Part shown: piece after piece, positions 38,878-63,181 of the stretch
Numbering within the stretch: the stretch's first letter is position 1
Layout: the number at the start of each line of letters is the position of its first letter
Assembly (NCBI RefSeq): GCF_023343835.1
Contig: NC_064447.1
Coordinates: forward strand, 8,383,501-8,447,500
Source of the DNA: Lagopus muta
Taxonomy: Eukaryota; Chordata; Aves; Galliformes; Phasianidae
Direction of reading: 5' to 3'
Length of the DNA: 64,000 nucleotides
Translations under genes and position numbers: made by a program
The notes under the pieces: model-generated
Seen by the model: the letters and a program-made list of their open reading frames with translations, nothing else
Database searches by the model: none
What the model was told of the DNA's origin: nothing

Positions 38878-39215
38878 CTGACAGACCTCCGGGGAGACGT
38901 GATAGCGGCCTTTGAGCGCCTGAAGGAGGGCTATAAGAAAGGAGGGGACAGACACTGCAGCAGGCTCTGTGTGATGGGACAAGGGGAAGCGGTTTCAAAC
39001 TGAAACGGGAGATTTATATTGGACGTGAGGAAGGAGCTGTTTGCAGTGAGGGCTGTGAGGAACGGCGCAAAGTGCCCGGAGGTGGCGGTGCCCCATCCCT
39101 GCACACAGCCGCGGTCCAGCTGGCCGGGGCTCTGAGCACCGGTGGAGCTGTGGGTGCCCCTGCACAGTGTGGGGAGCGGAACCAGGGCTGGAGCTGCTGT
39201 TGGATCACCCGATGC
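38878..39215 (+). mobile_element. CR1-type LINE 3' fragment
   Basis: The plus strand reads as sense CR1 3' sequence: a CCGGGGAGACGTGATAGCGG block, then a GGACAAGGGGAAGCGG block, a GAAGGAGCTGTTTGCAGTGAGG block, and finally a GTGCCCCATCCCTG block in the family order. It is truncated at both ends and moderately diverged. It begins about 370 bp upstream of the PLK1 start. Boundaries are approximate. Confidence 0.85.
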
Positions 39216-42200
39216 GGTTTTGCCCATCTCCCCCTCCCCGTGGGCAGTGAGCAGCTTTTCACGCTGCCACACTTCAGTACTGCACAAAGGGATTCACGTT
39301 AGCTTGTACTCGATGTGCTTTTCCTTCGAAAGCAGCAGCGCCACAGTTTGTTTTCACACACGCTGTTGTGACGCTTCCACGTGACAACATTTTGCTTATA
39401 GAATGTATTTCCACACTGATCCAAGAATTTGACACTTTGCCGATTTTTATTGTGTAGAATCCTATCCGTTTTGTTGGCATACTCTTCAGTTTCTCCCTCT
39501 GTGCCACGGAGATGACATGTTGCCAGGTGGGTGTGATCGTACCCAGCCTCCTTGATTATTTTTTCCCCTTGCCAGCCATCGCGTGGAACACAACTTAGTA
39601 AAGAGAATGTCAGCAACCAACCGCATGCACTCAGGCCTGGAGAGTTTACTTCTGTAGCCTAACATCATCTAGTGAGAAAAGTAACTTTACATTCCTGTCC
39701 CCTAATCTGATCACGCTACTTGCTGGAGCAGAATAGAATGCCAAAGGAAAACAACCATGAATAATGCAAGAACCACCTGGGGCAGCTCTAGCCATGAGCA
39801 TGCCTTCTCCTTTCAGGCATGCATGGTCCCACCCTGCTGAAAGTCAAATGACAGTTCTGTTGTAGCTTCCCTTTCCCAATAAAGAAAGCTGTTTCTTTTA
39901 GGAGAGAGTTGATGGCCCTGACCAGTATATTCTGTGCTTTGCAATTTGCTGGAACCTCGGATACTGCAGTTGTGTCAATGGCTACAGGCTAGCTGGGTGC
40001 ATCGTGGGAGAGAGCTGGCAGAGGTGTGGAGGTGAGCCCAGGTCAGTGATGCTTCAGAGGACAGGATAAAGTAACCAGATGTAAGGAAAGCTAACAGTGC
40101 TGAGCATTTGAGATCTTCAGTGGTGACTTTTTAAACCCTGGCAGAGGCCACCTTAATAGAGACAATAAAAGAGGTTTTAATTAAAGCAGAAGGGTTGGGT
40201 CAGCCTGCTGGAAGGAAGAATATGTTGAGAAACACATAATGCTCTGTGTAGTTACACATCCCTCAGCACGCTGCAGTCGCACTGCTCAAGTGGTTATGGA
40301 AATGTGTCTTTTCCAGTTGCAGTCTCATTTCCACTCCCAAGCTTGCATTCCTTAATTTGGCAGCCACCTCCTCCTACCCCCACCCCCCCACCCCACCCCA
40401 CGCCCGGCTTCCCTGCTGCCCTCTGTGGTCGTTGACCAAGCAATCCCGGTGAAGTGTACTATGTGGTGTTGAAACCTTGAAGGGACACCATGGCAACAAA
40501 GCACACACAGCCCTCCCTGACCAAGAGCAGCGCTGCTTCCCACATCTCCAGAGATGGCTGACATTAAGCTAACAGGGCAAAACAATATTTGTGAGTGGCA
40601 CTACAAACACAAGAGTATCTGACTTGCAGGAGATCTCACAGAAATGCCAACACCTGTCTGGTCTGGTGAGCAAGGAGGCCTCAGATAGTCCCTCAACAAG
40701 CAGCTTTTGCAAGGGCAATGAAGATTTTGGACAGGAGGAAGTGAACATTTTTGGAAGTTGAAGTAAATTAGAAAACTGCCTGAAGTACAGATGCAGCACA
40801 AGGAACACTTACAACCTGGTATTTTTTCCACTCGGGTAGAAAAAGTGGCAAGACTGGGACTTTCACAGGGACATCAGCCTCAACTCACACATGCAGGCTT
40901 CGGCTCTTGCTTTTTTTCAAAAAGAGTCATACCATCTGGGATGGCCTGATTTCCAAATGCTTGAAGCAGTGCTGCTAGAACAGCAGTGCTAAGTTTCAGA
41001 GCTGAAGAGAGGACTGTACAGTCACCTAGGAGGCATTAGGATTCTCACTTTGGCATCAAGAATAGAAGCAAAGGCATTCATTCTGTGGCACAGCCATTAC
41101 AAACCAGCTACGCTGCAACCATTTGCTAGTGAAAGTCACCAGCTCAGATGCAGAAAGCAGATTCACACCATGCTGAATGCACTGACGTGATACGCCTGCA
41201 AGTCACAGAACAAGAGGCTGTGGCTCGTATGCACAGGCATGACAGGAACCTCATTCTGGTCTCAAGTTTGATTTAAAAAGTCACAACATTAAGTTACTTG
41301 AACAACTAAAAAGGCTTTAATTTATGCACAGTAAAAATACAAACAAACCAGACAGTGGTTTTACATTTGATTAACAGCAGTTTTCTGCACGTTAGTACTT
41401 GTGTTGCTGTTTGCTATGTAAAGTATAGCAGCATTTTGCACGATATACAACAGCTGAAGGCTCCAGGGCTGCTGACCTCTCAGCTGCACACCTACCACAA
41501 ATCAATATATATTCTGCCCTCCCCACACTGCTACACTACAACATGCAGGAGTCCCAGTTTAAAAAGCTACAGAGGGCCAATGTTAAGCTTTAATAAAACA
41601 CAATCAGAACAGGCAGATTCATTTTTGGCCAGCTGTCTACTACTGTGTCAGGTACATGCAAGTGTGAGCTGTCTCTGACTTGCACACAGCTGTTCCCACT
41701 AAGAATCCTGCTGCATTACTTGTCCAAAATGAAGGATTCACTCTTTTCAAGAAGTCTGAATCTCCATCTGAAGTTTTATAATGAAGAAAAAAAAAAAAAA
41801 AAGCACCAAAATGTATTGTGCAAATATATACAATGAGCAACAAATGGGGAGAATTGCAGCATTTTCCTGCCACTTTCAATTTCTGCTTTTAGATTCCCAC
41901 TCTTTCTGCTGCACTGAGCTCTGAGAGTGGCATGGTACTTTCCTTTCCAAAATCCTTTGGCTCCCTATAGTCTGCAGTGTTCAGGAAAAAGAACATACAC
42001 CATCTGTGAGAGTCCTAACCCTGTAGGATGGGCAAGAGCACGGGACTGCTTCAAGAAATAAAATCTGAGAAGTGTCCTGTCAGGCTGTTGTGGTTTAATC
42101 TCAACACAGCCATTTGCTGATACCCCACAAGAGGTATGAGGGAGAGAACTAGACAGGGAAAAGTAAGAAAACTCACTGGCTGAGATAAAGCTGTGCACAC

Positions 42201-43235
42201 AAGCAATGCAAAAAAATAAATGTATTCACTACTTCCCATTGGCTGGTGGATATTTAACCATTTCTAAGAAAGCAAGGCTCCATCACCTGTAAACTTAGGA
42301 AGACCAATGCCATAACTCTGAATGTTCCCTCTCCCCCATCCTTCTTTCCCTCTAGCTTTTGTTCTTGAGCAGGGCTGCATCATATTGCATGGAACATCTC
42401 TTTGGTCAGCTGTCCTGTGTCCCCTCCCGGCTTCTTGTGTTCGCACAGCCTCCTCACTGGCAGGCAGCACAGAAAGCAGAAGGCCTTGACTGAATGTAAG
42501 CACTGCTCAGCAAATACTAAAACATCAGTGTATTATCAATGTAGCCCTATGTGAACTACCACTAACAAAATGAACTTTGTCACAGCCAAAAGCAGGACAC
42601 AGACAAGGCATATAAAGGCAGCCTAAAGTCAATCTCAGGATGATAAAAGATATCCTGGCCCTACAGGACAGAATCATGGTCCACAGCGAGAAAAGGAATC
42701 TCAACAAACAGGTTTACATATCAGCAAGTATTTTTATGAAGGAAAGAGTTGCCTCTAATGAACCATGGTAAATACTGCCCATAGTAAGCACGTCAGCCAC
42801 ACAGCACTTATTTTCTAGGATGGAGGCTGCTCTGAGCAAACGTGGACCCCCTTGACTTTGGGGCAGGAACAGAACAGACAAAAGACAGGCTTTGGCTGCA
42901 GAGTACGTTGTCACCTCTGCCTTGTTCCCCAATTGCAATGAGGAGATGTTGCCTTAGGGAATGGAATCAGCTTTCCCAGCTCCAGAACATTTAATGGCAC
43001 AATTCAGACAACATGGGATGAATTACATTCAGATGAACATGCAAAGGTTAAACAACAAGACACAGCAGCTTGCACAGGGGACTGCTTGGCCCGACCATTA
43101 GTGTTCAGGTATGCTCACAGAAGTGTTCAGGAACAGCAGAGGGCCATGCCCTGGAATTTTTGAACAATATTCTTCTCTCTGCTCCCAAAATACTTCTACG
43201 TGCCTTTACTGCTCTGAAACATGGTAAATAGGCTA
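39216..43235. other. Intergenic: DCTN5 3' flank and PLK1 upstream region
   Basis: Apart from the solo LTR listed separately, I found no coding exon. The right end, up to roughly 42990 where a minus-strand ATTAAA occurs, probably holds the DCTN5 3' UTR. A C-rich simple stretch lies near 40375-40405 and an A run near 41786-41802. The rest has no recognisable content. Confidence 0.5.
42089..42601 (-). mobile_element. Solo LTR of an avian endogenous retrovirus
   Basis: About 513 bp runs from TGTGGTTTAAT to GCAGGACACA on the plus strand, so it has TG...CA ends. Read on the minus strand it begins with the TGTGCTGGTTTTGGCTG-like start that I recognise from widespread bird LTRs, and includes the block around TTTTAGTATTTGCTGAGCAG and a closing TTAAACCACA. 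There is no internal viral coding sequence on either side, so it is a recombined solo LTR. Divergence is considerable and no clear target-site duplication survives, which suggests an old insertion. Confidence 0.8.
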
Positions 43236-55945
<12,710 letters not shown>

Positions 55946-56533
55946 AAGCAATTCTCCAAAGCAGAGTAAGTATAAACGTGCCTCTGCAGGGGTCTCTATG
56001 GCACACCAAGCGCTGCAGGAATCCACAGTTCTGTTAGCAGGTGGTGAACTGACTTGGAGTCCATCCTTCAGAGCTCTTCAGCTGCTCGCAGTGTGCTGAG
56101 CGGCGCTCCCTAGTGGTGGGTGACAGCACAGCTCTGAGCTGTAGCTAGCGGCTGCTTTCTCATCAGCCACAGCCTGGGACAGCGGCAGGAAAGGAAACGA
56201 TGAGGAAAGGGTTATTCCAGCGGCAGCCTGAGAGGCACTTGGGGGCCGCAGGGGAAGTGAGCGATGGCCTCAGGGCTGTGTGCATCAGGAGCACGTGGAA
56301 GCAGATTCCTGTTTGTTGCTCTTGTGCATGCTACTCACTTCCCCCCTGCCTTGATCTTCCCTGAGATTGAGGTGTAAAGGGTCAGTGAAGGAGCTGTGCC
56401 TGTTTGCTGCTCTTTCTGAGCCAAAAATGGATGGGGGAAAAAAAAAAAAAAAAAAAACAGTCTTGCAAGACTTGTGCAACTTCCTCTGGTGTTCTTCAGC
56501 ACTTGTCATGTGTATAATCAATAAATATAAAGA
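55946..56533 (+). other. NDUFAB1 3' UTR and flank
   Basis: This is noncoding. AATAAA at 56520-56525 suits an mRNA ending just before the solo LTR. A 19-20 nt A tract lies near 56438-56457. A short 3' UTR using the AATAAA at the stop codon is also possible. Confidence 0.45.
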
Positions 56534-56835
56534 TGTTATAATTACAAAATAAACAAGAGAGTTAGGCAAAGCAGATTATGATAACAAAAAGAGAATAGAT
56601 AGAAAGCTTACCCCTATCCTGGGCTCACTACAAAACTCCAGCAGAGCAGATCTCCAGAAGAGATCCTTGCCCACTGGCAGCCAGCTCTTAAATAGGTCTG
56701 GGAGAGGTGCAGCCAGGCTCCACCCCTCAGGGCAGCACGGGTGAATTGCCTTCAGCTGTGCTCCAGGGCTGACTCAGTGCTCCCCTCAGGTGATCAATCA
56801 GAGGTTCAGGCTGTGGCTCAGCAGTTCCCATAACA
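56534..56835 (-). mobile_element. Probable solo LTR (about 300 bp)
   Basis: The 302-bp segment begins TGTTAT and ends ATAACA on the plus strand, the short inverted termini expected of an LTR. On the minus strand a TATTTAAGAG promoter-like box lies about 135 bp from the TG end. No internal coding region flanks it and I see no target-site duplication. I do not recognise a named family with certainty. Confidence 0.5.
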
Positions 56836-58341
56836 ATGTCTCTGCCAGACCAGCCTCTTTTGTTCCTTAATGTGGTAGCTTCCAGCTGATGAATTACTAA
56901 ATGCGTGGATGTTTTTTTTGAACAGGAGATGTCTACCACTAGGATGGCCCTGATGTCAGTGGGCATAAGCGCACATGCTGCATTGCTGCTGCTTTCATCA
57001 GAAAGTTGTACTTGGACATTGTATTTAAAGCTGTCTGAATATGTTGTCCTTTGAAAACGAGGAAAAAAGGAATAAATATATAAGACCATGATGGTGTTGA
57101 TGCCTTTTGTTTCACAGTTGCAGCCCACTGGGGCTGGTTTTTAGGGTAAGGGACACTGCTGGGGCTCACTGCACTGTGAGCTGGCAGCATCAGCTGCACC
57201 TCCTGGAGAGCTCCTTGTGTGGCAGACTGAAAGAGCATCGTATACCTGAGTGGGAGCTCCAGTACAGCCTCTGCTGCTGAGCTGAGTCCTGTGATCTCAC
57301 TGCTGGTACTGCTACTCTTCCCACTAAAATGCTTCTTTTCTGCCTTTACTATTTATTTCACAAATGCTGGCAAAAATGAGTCCTATTTTTGGCTTCTGTT
57401 TTTTGAATGGAAATTAAAGGAGGGGATGACAGCCTGCTGCTGAAATGCGAAACCACATCGGGGTGTTGGTAAGTGTAGCCCATCCCAGCACAGGAGGTTT
57501 GCTTTCAGTCTCTCAATCTTGAGACGGGGGAAAAAAAAAAAAACAGTTACTTCTGGACACTGCACAGTTTTTCTTCTCAGCCAAGAAACACTTTTGTATG
57601 TCAAAGAGGCACTGCTGGGCTGTGAGCCAAGAAGTGTCAGTTGATAACGTGCCTTCCTCTGGCAATCCGGGTGATGGGATGGTGGAAAATAAGCCCCAGC
57701 TGCTCCACATGGAGCCTTAATGTGGGGTGGGTGCTGTTTTCAGAGCCTCCTCTGGAGAACCAGGTTTCACTCCAGTCTGCCCTGTGCCCCCGGCCTGAGG
57801 GTGCTCCGCTGCTCTTCAGGGCCCGGGCTTTGCTTTCATTGAGCAAGAAACAGCTCTTTCCTCTTAAATGAACTGTGAAATATTCTCTGAACGTGCCGTG
57901 CAGTGGAAACGAGAGAAAGCACTCGTGGCGGCTCTCATTGGGGTGGTACCCCGTGCGGTCATCGCTCTCGTGTCGGGGTCGATGTGAAAGAGCCTTGGCC
58001 GGGTCAGCGCTGCAGCTGCGTGCCGGGAGGGCGGCGGGACGGTCCTTCCCAGCCCCAGGAGGGAGCTGAGCCGCGTCCGAGGGGCTCCGGAGGGATGCGG
58101 CGGGCGGGGACGGGCAGCCCCGGGGGGGTTCGCGGCTCTGAGTCTCCGCTCGACGCCCGCCGGTGCCGCAGGGCCGGGTTCCGCCCGCAGCCGGGTCCGC
58201 CCCAGCCCTGCCGCTCCGCCGCTCCCCGCTGGGCCGGGCCGGGCCGGGGGCTGCGGCTCCGGGCGCCTCCGCCCCGCGGCGGAGGGAACGGGCGGGGGCT
58301 TCCTGCGCTCCGGAGCCGCCGGCGGCAGCAGCAGCAGCAGC
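56836..58341. other. Intergenic: upstream of the SEA/EGF gene
   Basis: The left two thirds have no recognisable feature beyond an A tract near 57530-57543. From about 57900 the DNA is a CpG-rich island that must contain the promoter and 5' UTR of the gene starting at 58342. A short (CAG)n run directly precedes that start codon. Confidence 0.55.
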
Positions 58342-61300
58342 ATGGAGCGGGTCCCGCGGCTCGTGGCCGCCGCAGGTGAGCGCCGGGAGCTCCCTACGGG
58401 ACCGGGACCCCGCGACGCGGGACGGCGGGAGGGGCCGCGGGGAGCGGCGGGGGCCGGGGGGCCGTCACCGTGCTGTGTCGGCTTCCCTCGGCCGGGCCCG
58501 GCGTCCGCGGGGAGCTCAGCTCGGGGCAGCCACGTGCGGCGGGAGAGGGTCCGGGCTCCCGGCAGCGCCCGGTGCCCCCCGGCTCCGTCCGCGCACGGGC
58601 GGACGGCGGCCGCGGCCCCGTTTTCCCTGGGGGATGCGCGTCCCCCCCGTGCAGGGGCGGCGTCCTCGCGCGCGTCCCCGTGCCGGCGTCTCGGGGCGGG
58701 GGGCTCGGAGGGGCGCCGGGCCGGGCGGTTCCTTCGTCGGCTCGGAGCGGCGCTCCGTCCCGTCCGTCCGGTGTCCGCGGGGCCGCGCAGCGCAGGGCCG
58801 GCAGCGGCAGCGGCTGCGTTCCGCGCGCCGAGACAAAGGCGGCGGGATCCAGCCGGGCGCCGAGCGATGCCCGCGCTTTTCCCTTCGCAGGAAATGACTC
58901 CCGAGGCACAAAGGGCCCCACGCCCGCCGCTGCCCCGCGGGAGCCGCGTGCAAAGCTTGGAAAACGCTTCACCCTTCGCGCAGCCCTGCGCGGCTCGGCT
59001 CCGCGCCGCTCTGCCGGGGAGGGGCGGCTCCGTGCCCGCACGTGCGGTGCTTTCTGGCGGCGCCTCGGGCTCGTGCCGGTGTGCGGGCGGAGCCTTCGGG
59101 GGCGCGAGGCCGCGGTGCGGGACGGCCGTATCTCCGCCGCGCCATCGCCGCCTGCCGGGGCTTTTGGGGGGGACGATGCGCCGAGCCCCGTGCTCGGCGC
59201 TGACGCCCGATCCGTTCCTTCCGCAGTTCTCGTGGGGTGCTGCGCGCGGCTCTGTCCCGCTCTCGGCAGCGGGATGGGCTCCACGCGGGGCACGGCCGTC
59301 CCCTGCGCCCACCCAGGGGAGGGTTGCCGGACAGGTACCGTACCGCGGATGGGCTTTTTGCCTGCGGGGTGGGCCCGCGTGTTGGTGCTGTGCCGGAGGG
59401 CGCCCGCCCCGCTCAGCATCCCTCTGCCTCTGCCCGCAGATCCGCAACACGGAGCGGGGTGGCTGCAAACAGAGGCTGAGCTGTTCCCCTTCCCTGGGAC
59501 CCCACCCGGGACTGCTGAGCCCTCCGGCACAAGCAGCAGCCCTGAGGAGGCCGGGACGGTCCCTGCGGTGCGGGATGGAGTGAGCACCGCGGCACGGCCT
59601 TCACCCTCTGCTGGTACCACTGATGCAGTTGCAGGCAGAGAGGGAACGTCTCCTACACCCCCTGGGGAGAGCCCAGCCAGGGTGCTCACAGCAGTCACCA
59701 TGGAGCTCAGCACAGCTCCAGCCATCAGCACTGCCCCCAAGACTGAGCCCATAGGAAATGAAAAGGCAGAGAGTTCCCCAACCCCACAGAGGACCCTGTC
59801 GCATTCATCGTCCCACATGATGGTGCCCAGCAGCTCTAGGGGGCAGTGGGGAACCCCCAGCACTATGAGGACAGTGCTCACACAGAGCTGGGAGGGCTCA
59901 CTTAGCCCCTCACACCCTGCCCTGGAGCCAGAGGGCAGGGGTGCCACCATCCCACCCAGTGACATCAGAGCAGGGACCACCCAGGGCCTCACAACAGACA
60001 GCCCTGTGCCGGGGACGAGTGGGACACTGTCTTTTGTGGGGGGGCTGCAAAGTCTGCAGAGCCCCCCTGGGGAACTAGGAAGGATTCATCAGGTGCTGGC
60101 AGGGACAGGGCCAGCAGGAGTGTCCCACTCATTGCAGGGGACAACCATGGCCTGGCTGGGTCCTCATGCCACTTCCCGCCCCCCTCTGCTGTTCCCAGGG
60201 GTTGCTGACCGTGGAGGGCTGATGTGGCATCCCAAGGGCCCTGGGGCCAGCACGACCCTACTGCCCATGGAGTCACGTCTGCCTCCTGACCCTAGCACCA
60301 CAGCCGCTGTCCCAGGGGTGACATTTCCTGGCCCTGAGGGAGCCCCAGACCTGACCATGGAGGTGTTGGGGCTGCTAAACACTCAAAGTCCCCCTGGGCC
60401 CAACCGTGTCGCCATGAACCAGACCTGGCATATCTCAGCCTTGCCAGGGGAAGCCCCACTGTCACTGGGCCCACAGCCCTCCCTGGGGCTCATCCCCACT
60501 GCAGACACCCACCCAGCAGCGTCCCCAGGGAGTGAGCATGCTGAGAGGCCTCAGGTCCCAGGAGGGACCCCGGTGTGGGCAGGTGATGCTGAGCCTTGGA
60601 CAGTGACTGCACCACCAAGCACAGCCCTTCCCACGGCCCCCAGCTCTCCACTGCAGCCAGCCCTGACCAAACCCACATCATCTCCACCTCTGCTGACTTT
60701 TAGCACCAGCATCGCCAGCACTGCCACCAGCACACCTACTGCTACCAGCACAGCCACTGCCACCAGCCCCGCACTGCTCAGGGATGAGAGGACGGCCCCG
60801 CTGGATCCCATCAGTGCTGCATGTCGGGGGGCTGTGGAGGAGCTGATGCGGGGGCCCAATACAGTGCTGGGGTCCCCCCATCAGCCCACAGACCCCCTCG
60901 GGGGCACAGAGCCACCTCCTTCACAGAGCAGCCCTACGGAGCGGCCACATGCTGACCCCACATGCGTGACACCAAACCCAGAGACAGCAGGCAGGGCCAC
61001 CCCGGAGTTCATCGTGGAGGATGAACCGCCGCAGCTGCGAGGTGGGCTGCGGGGTGACCCTCCTGGGAGCCGTCGGCACGGGGAGCGGTGGCGATGCCGA
61101 GCCCTTTCTGTCCCCGCAGCGTCCCTCCTGCGCGTGCCCTGCGAGCTGGCGCTGGACATGGCCTTCGTGCCCGCGCTGCGCGACCCCGCGTCCCACGAGC
61201 ACCACGTGCTGCTGAGCGGCCTCAACCGGACGGTGAGCGTGGGGCCGCCCCGTGGGGAGGAGCATCGCGCTGGGGCGGTCCCGCATTGGCACCCATGGCT

Positions 61301-63181
61301 CCCGCGCAGGTGGCGGCCCGGCTGGCGGCGGTGCGCGGCTTCGTGCGTCTCGAGGTGACCGCCGTCAGGTAGGAACGGCCCCGCAGTGCCCGGCGTTCCC
61401 GCGGCCGTTCGGGGTGATGCGGGGCACAGCCGCAGTGCCGTGTCCCGCAGGGCGGGCAGCCCCCGTCAGGTGGTGCTGCACTACGACGCGCTGTTCGCGG
61501 CCGAGCTGGTGCGGGCGGCGGCGCTGGGAGCACTCCTCGACGCGGCGCTGCGCTCCGGCGGAGCTGCGGCGGTGGGCGCCGCCCGCGTCCTGCGGCACAC
61601 GGCACGCGGTGAGTGCGGGCGGGCGGCGCGGGGCCCGGCGGCTCTCGGAGGGTGCGGAGCGGCACGGCCCCGCCGCCGTCCTCTCTCCCGCTCTCCTATC
61701 AGCGCCGGAGCCCTGCGCGGCGCTGTTCTCCTGCCCCGACGGCTTCGCCTGCGTCGTGAGGGCGGACGGGAACGCCACGTGCACGTCCCTCTGCCACCGC
61801 GACTACTGCCGCAACCACGGCGTGTGCGCGCACCCCCGGGGCCGCGGCCCGCTCTGCCGGTGGGTGCCGCCCCGCCCAACCCCCCAACGCCGCGCGCGGC
61901 CGCCGCTCAGCGCCCCGCATCCCCGCACAGGTGCCCCGCGGGCAGCGACGTTTGGTTCGTGGGGCTGCGCTGCGAGCGGCGAGTGACGCTGGCGGGGCTG
62001 CTGGGCGCGGCCGCGGGCGCTCTGCTCGGCGTCGTCCTTCTGGGAATCGCCGTCGGGGCCGCCGTGGTCCGCAGGTTCCGGGCGCTGCTTCGGGAGGCGC
62101 GGGCCGAGCAGGGCCGCAGCAGGTGGGTGCGGGTGGGAGCGGGGCGGGGAGCCCCCGGGGACGGACGGCGCCCCGGAGCTCCGCAGCGCTCACCGCCCGC
62201 AGCTACCGCCGCTTCTGCCGCCCGGACGAGGCCGCGGCCCCGCACTGGGCGCGCTCGTGGCCCGGCTCGGGCAGCTCCCTGGACAACCCCGCCTTCAGCC
62301 GCTCGGAGGAGCTCCTGCACCTGCACCTACCGGACGACGGCTGCTGCTGCCGCAGGGACCCGCTCAGCGCCGCGCAGCGCCCGGAGCCGCCCGCCCGCGG
62401 ACACGGGTAGGTGCGGGGCTGCGGGCACGGGGAGCTGCGGGGTCGAGCTCAGCCCCTCGCGTGCTCCCGGGTCTGACGGCGCAGCGCCCTTCTGCAGCCC
62501 GGAGCCGCAGGGGTGATTTTCCCCCGTTAAGGAGCGGTGCAGAAAGGCTCAGAGCTGCAGTGGGAATTGTGTACGTGCCCCCGAGGGCTCGTAATTAGCG
62601 CTAGGGATTACAGTGAAATAAGGGAGCGGGAAGCTCCCAGCTGCTGCCCCGGTACCGGGGCACAGCCTCCCGCGTTCCAAGCCTTTCCGTTTGGCACCGC
62701 CGCTCTCAGAACGGCCCCAGCTGGCTGCAGCTGCAGCACAACAGCCCAGCACTGCATCACTCTCCCGAGGGCCCCGGCGTTGCTGTGCCAGGAACACACT
62801 TTGACCCCTTCCCACCTATTCTAATCCCCAACGGATTTTGCCACCAGCTTGCAGTACGGCTGGGACACGAGCTGCAGCAGCATGAACGAACCCATGGTCG
62901 ACTCAGGCAAAGCCAGTGACGTCTCGGTGTCCAGCTGGCCCGTGGAGCCCAACCCCTGGGCGCCCTTCTCCCTCCTGCAGCAGCACTCCAGGCAGCAACC
63001 GGTGAGCATCAGGCCCGAGCTGGGGGGCACGGAGGTCACATTTTCCCTTCCAAGGGGGGGAACGCGGATCGAGGGCCCCTCCTGTGCCAGCCCCCCCTGT
63101 CCCCAGCAGCCAGGCAGGCGGCCGCGCTCCTTCTGCGAGGGGCTGGAGCTGTGTACGCTGGAGCGGAGCTGGACGGCCTGA
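58342..63181 (+). CDS. Unassigned mucin-like SEA/EGF single-pass membrane protein
   Basis: I cannot name this gene. Exons: 58342-58375, 59227-59334, 59440-61041, 61120-61232, 61310-61368, 61451-61608, 61703-61859, 61931-62122, 62203-62406, 62848-63001, 63107-63181; phases agree and give 951 aa (986 if the last 105-bp intron is retained). A cleavable signal peptide (LVAAAVLVGCCARL) spans about 1-25. Exon 3 (residues 48-581) is Ser/Thr/Pro-rich and mucin-like. An SEA-like domain is about 585-690, without a clear GSVVV autocleavage site. A ten-cysteine EGF-like region is 696-758. The transmembrane helix is about 764-791. The 160-residue tail has little low complexity (SLDNPAFSRSEELLHL, MVDSGKASDVSVSSWPVEP) and ends LERSWTA. 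The order resembles IMPG2 and transmembrane mucins, but the tail does not match the IMPG2 tail I remember. Splicing of exon 2 is inferred from sites and phase. Confidence 0.75.

Noticed and set aside
57864-59992. Long minus-strand open frames of 532-534 codons antisense to the start of the SEA/EGF gene
   Set aside because: They lie in a CpG island where stops are rare, have Arg/Pro/Ala-rich composition typical of GC-rich shadows, and show no domain or splice support.
58342-63181. Identity as the IMPG2 orthologue
   Set aside because: The extracellular SEA-EGF-transmembrane order is similar, but the cytoplasmic tail differs from the IMPG2 tail I remember, there is a single recognisable SEA region, and the gene neighbourhood is wrong. 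A distant paralogue remains possible.
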